From: Hyphomicrobiales bacterium
Lineage (GTDB): Bacteria; Pseudomonadota; Alphaproteobacteria; Rhizobiales; Aestuariivirgaceae
NCBI GenBank assembly: GCA_027030295.1
Contig: JALVFB010000383.1
Location: forward strand, 1-6,939
Direction: 5' to 3'
DNA: 6,939 bases
This document shows positions 5,679-6,939 of this stretch, in pieces. Numbering within the stretch: the first letter of the stretch is position 1; the number at the start of each line of letters is the position of its first letter. The position numbers and the translations under genes are program-made. The notes below the pieces were generated by a model, which worked only from the letters and a program-made list of their open reading frames with translations, searched no databases and was not told the DNA's origin.

Positions 5679-6703
5679 ACGGCGGTGCGGGCAACAAGGG
5701 CGCGGCGCTCATCGTGAATCCGCACTCCGGCGGCACCAACCGCAGCGGCTTGCGGCTGGCGGAGATGGTGCGCCACAGGCCGGGGGTGCGGGCATATGTG
5801 CTGGAGCGCTTCGCGCAGCTGGACGAGGCGCTGGCGGAACTGGCCGCAACGCCACCGGAAGCGTTGTTCATCTCCTCCGGCGACGGCACCATCCAGTATG
5901 TGCAGACCTGGCTCATCGAACGCAGCGGGCTGCCTCGGGAGCGCTGGCCGGTCCTGGCGCTGTTGCCGCATGGTTCCACCAACATGACCGCGGCCGACAT
6001 CGGCTACCGGTCGAAAGACGTGCGTGAACAGGCCGCCACCATCGCCGAAGGCGGCTGGCGGCGGGCGGGCGCGCGCTTTCACGACCGGGCCACGGTGCGG
6101 CTGGCGAATCCGGCGAGCGACGGGCCGTTGCACGGCATGTTCCTGGGCGGCGGGGTGCTGGCGGAAGCCACGTTGTTCTGCCGCGATACCTTCAACCGCA
6201 AGGGCCTGCGCGGGCACTGGGGGCCGCTGCTGACCATGCTGAGCGTGGGGTTGAAGGCGATCTTTCGCCCGGCCGGGCCGGAGGACGTTCAGCGCATCGA
6301 CCGTCCGCAACGGATGCGCGTGGTGGTGGACAACGAACCGCTGGGCGATGGCTGGCAGGTGGCGGTGCTGGCCACCACGCTGAACAAGCTGGTGCTGAAC
6401 GCACGGCCCTTCTGGGGACCATGCACCGGTGCCGAACAACGCGGCGAAACACCGGATTCGGCACAGGCCCTGCGCGTGAGCCTGTTCAACTATCCGTATC
6501 CTTTCCTGTTGCGCTGGCTGCCGGTGGTGCTGTGGGGCGGCACGAATCGGCGGGTGCATGCGAGCATGCACAGCCGCTGCGCCAGCCGGGTGGAGGTGGC
6601 AACGCAAGGGCGTTTCGTGCTGGATGGCGAGGAGGTGCATCCGCCGGCCGGCGAACCGCTCATCATCGAACGCGGCCCCACCCTGCGCTATCTGCTGGGC
6701 TGA
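5675..6703 (+). CDS. Diacylglycerol/sphingosine-kinase-family lipid kinase
   Basis: A 342-aa protein of the DAGK/LCB5/YegS superfamily, which phosphorylates a lipid hydroxyl with ATP at the inner membrane. Visible motifs are NPHSGG (15-20) at the start of the nucleotide-binding domain, SGDGT (68-72) where the family has GGDGT, PHGSTN (98-103) where most members have G-T-x-N-D, and DGE (317-319) in the C-terminal beta-sandwich. The key GDGT core is kept, but the Asp of G-T-x-N-D is Met104, so substrate or activity may differ from diacylglycerol kinase. There are no membrane spans. ATG at 5675 overlaps the phosphotransferase stop (ATGA) and is preferred; ATG at 5657 would add six residues, and neither has a strong ribosome site. 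It is last in the operon, and its end overlaps addA by 16 bp. Feeding phosphorylated lipid to the adjacent CDP-alcohol enzyme is a reasonable inference. Confidence 0.82.
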   Translation: MNGGAGNKGAALIVNPHSGGTNRSGLRLAEMVRHRPGVRAYVLERFAQLDEALAELAATPPEALFISSGDGTIQYVQTWLIERSGLPRERWPVLALLPHGSTNMTAADIGYRSKDVREQAATIAEGGWRRAGARFHDRATVRLANPASDGPLHGMFLGGGVLAEATLFCRDTFNRKGLRGHWGPLLTMLSVGLKAIFRPAGPEDVQRIDRPQRMRVVVDNEPLGDGWQVAVLATTLNKLVLNARPFWGPCTGAEQRGETPDSAQALRVSLFNYPYPFLLRWLPVVLWGGTNRRVHASMHSRCASRVEVATQGRFVLDGEEVHPPAGEPLIIERGPTLRYLLG

Positions 6704-6939
6704 TCTCCCTCCAGCGTCAACAGGTCCTCCGGCACCTCGATCCATGTTGGCCCGGCGGTGAACAGCAATCCGGCGCGCAGCGGCCGGTCGGGCCAGACGG
6801 CGCGCATCGCCAGGCGGTAGAGCGCCAGTTGCCGCAGGTGCGCCGGGGCCGCCTCCGCCAGCCCTTCCGGCACCGGACGAGCCGTCTTGAAGTCGGCCAC
6901 GATCACCGCATCGTCCAGCAGCGCCAGCCGGTCGATCTG
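6688..6939 (-). CDS. addA: AddA-type double-strand-break repair helicase-nuclease, C-terminal fragment
   Basis: The last 83 codons of a gene that enters from the right edge and stops at TAG (6690-6688). The fragment is the C-terminal PD-(D/E)xK nuclease of the RecB/AddA family. It shows QIDRL (1-5) with the first acidic residue, VADFKT (14-19) with the D-x-K pair, and HLRQLALYR (34-42) matching the conserved Q-x3-Y motif. AddA pairs with AddB to process double-strand ends for RecA loading. The wording, including the final LLFTAGPTWIEVP-like strand (59-71), is closest to alphaproteobacterial AddA as I know it. This supports the host assignment. The helicase domains lie outside the window. It converges on the lipid-kinase gene and is probably unrelated in function. 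RecB is a less likely alternative. Confidence 0.85.
   Translation of the reverse strand, partial: QIDRLALLDDAVIVADFKTARPVPEGLAEAAPAHLRQLALYRLAMRAVWPDRPLRAGLLFTAGPTWIEVPEDLLTLEGDQPSR

Overview
The window is a GC-rich, densely packed piece of a Gram-negative chromosome. At its right edge is the C-terminal nuclease end of an AddA-type recombination helicase, whose wording is closest to alphaproteobacterial AddA. With the LPS-type permease pair LptF/LptG, this points to an alphaproteobacterium or a close relative. No RNA gene, insertion sequence, CRISPR array or integration site was seen.

Layout. On the minus strand, left of a 106-bp divergent intergenic region (1072-1177), a LicC/IPCT-like nucleotidyltransferase (298-1071, GTG start) is followed 28 bp later by a small signal-peptide-bearing protein that runs off the left edge (1-269). 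On the plus strand lie a calcineurin-like metallophosphoesterase (1178-2092, TTG start) and, after a 129-bp gap, four genes joined by ATGA stop/start overlaps: lptF-like (2222-3439), lptG-like (3436-4512), a CDP-alcohol phosphatidyltransferase with a long extra N-terminal domain (4509-5678), and a diacylglycerol/lipid-kinase-family protein (5675-6703). The kinase gene converges on addA with a 16-bp overlap.

How the genes may work together (inference). The nucleotidyltransferase could activate a phospho-alcohol headgroup to its CDP form. The membrane phosphotransferase could move that headgroup onto an acceptor, or use CDP-diacylglycerol with the headgroup alcohol. The lipid kinase and phosphoesterase could supply or trim phosphorylated intermediates. 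The LptF/LptG pair could extract the product from the inner membrane, provided an LptB-type ATPase is encoded elsewhere. Together they look like a production-and-export cassette for an unidentified phospholipid or glycolipid. The product cannot be read from the sequence.

The most interesting points are the fused, apparently non-catalytic nucleotidyltransferase-like domain of the phosphotransferase beside a free-standing intact enzyme, lptFG placed inside a headgroup operon, the non-standard lipid-kinase motifs, the small secreted protein at the left edge, and a symmetric inverted repeat in the divergent promoter region.
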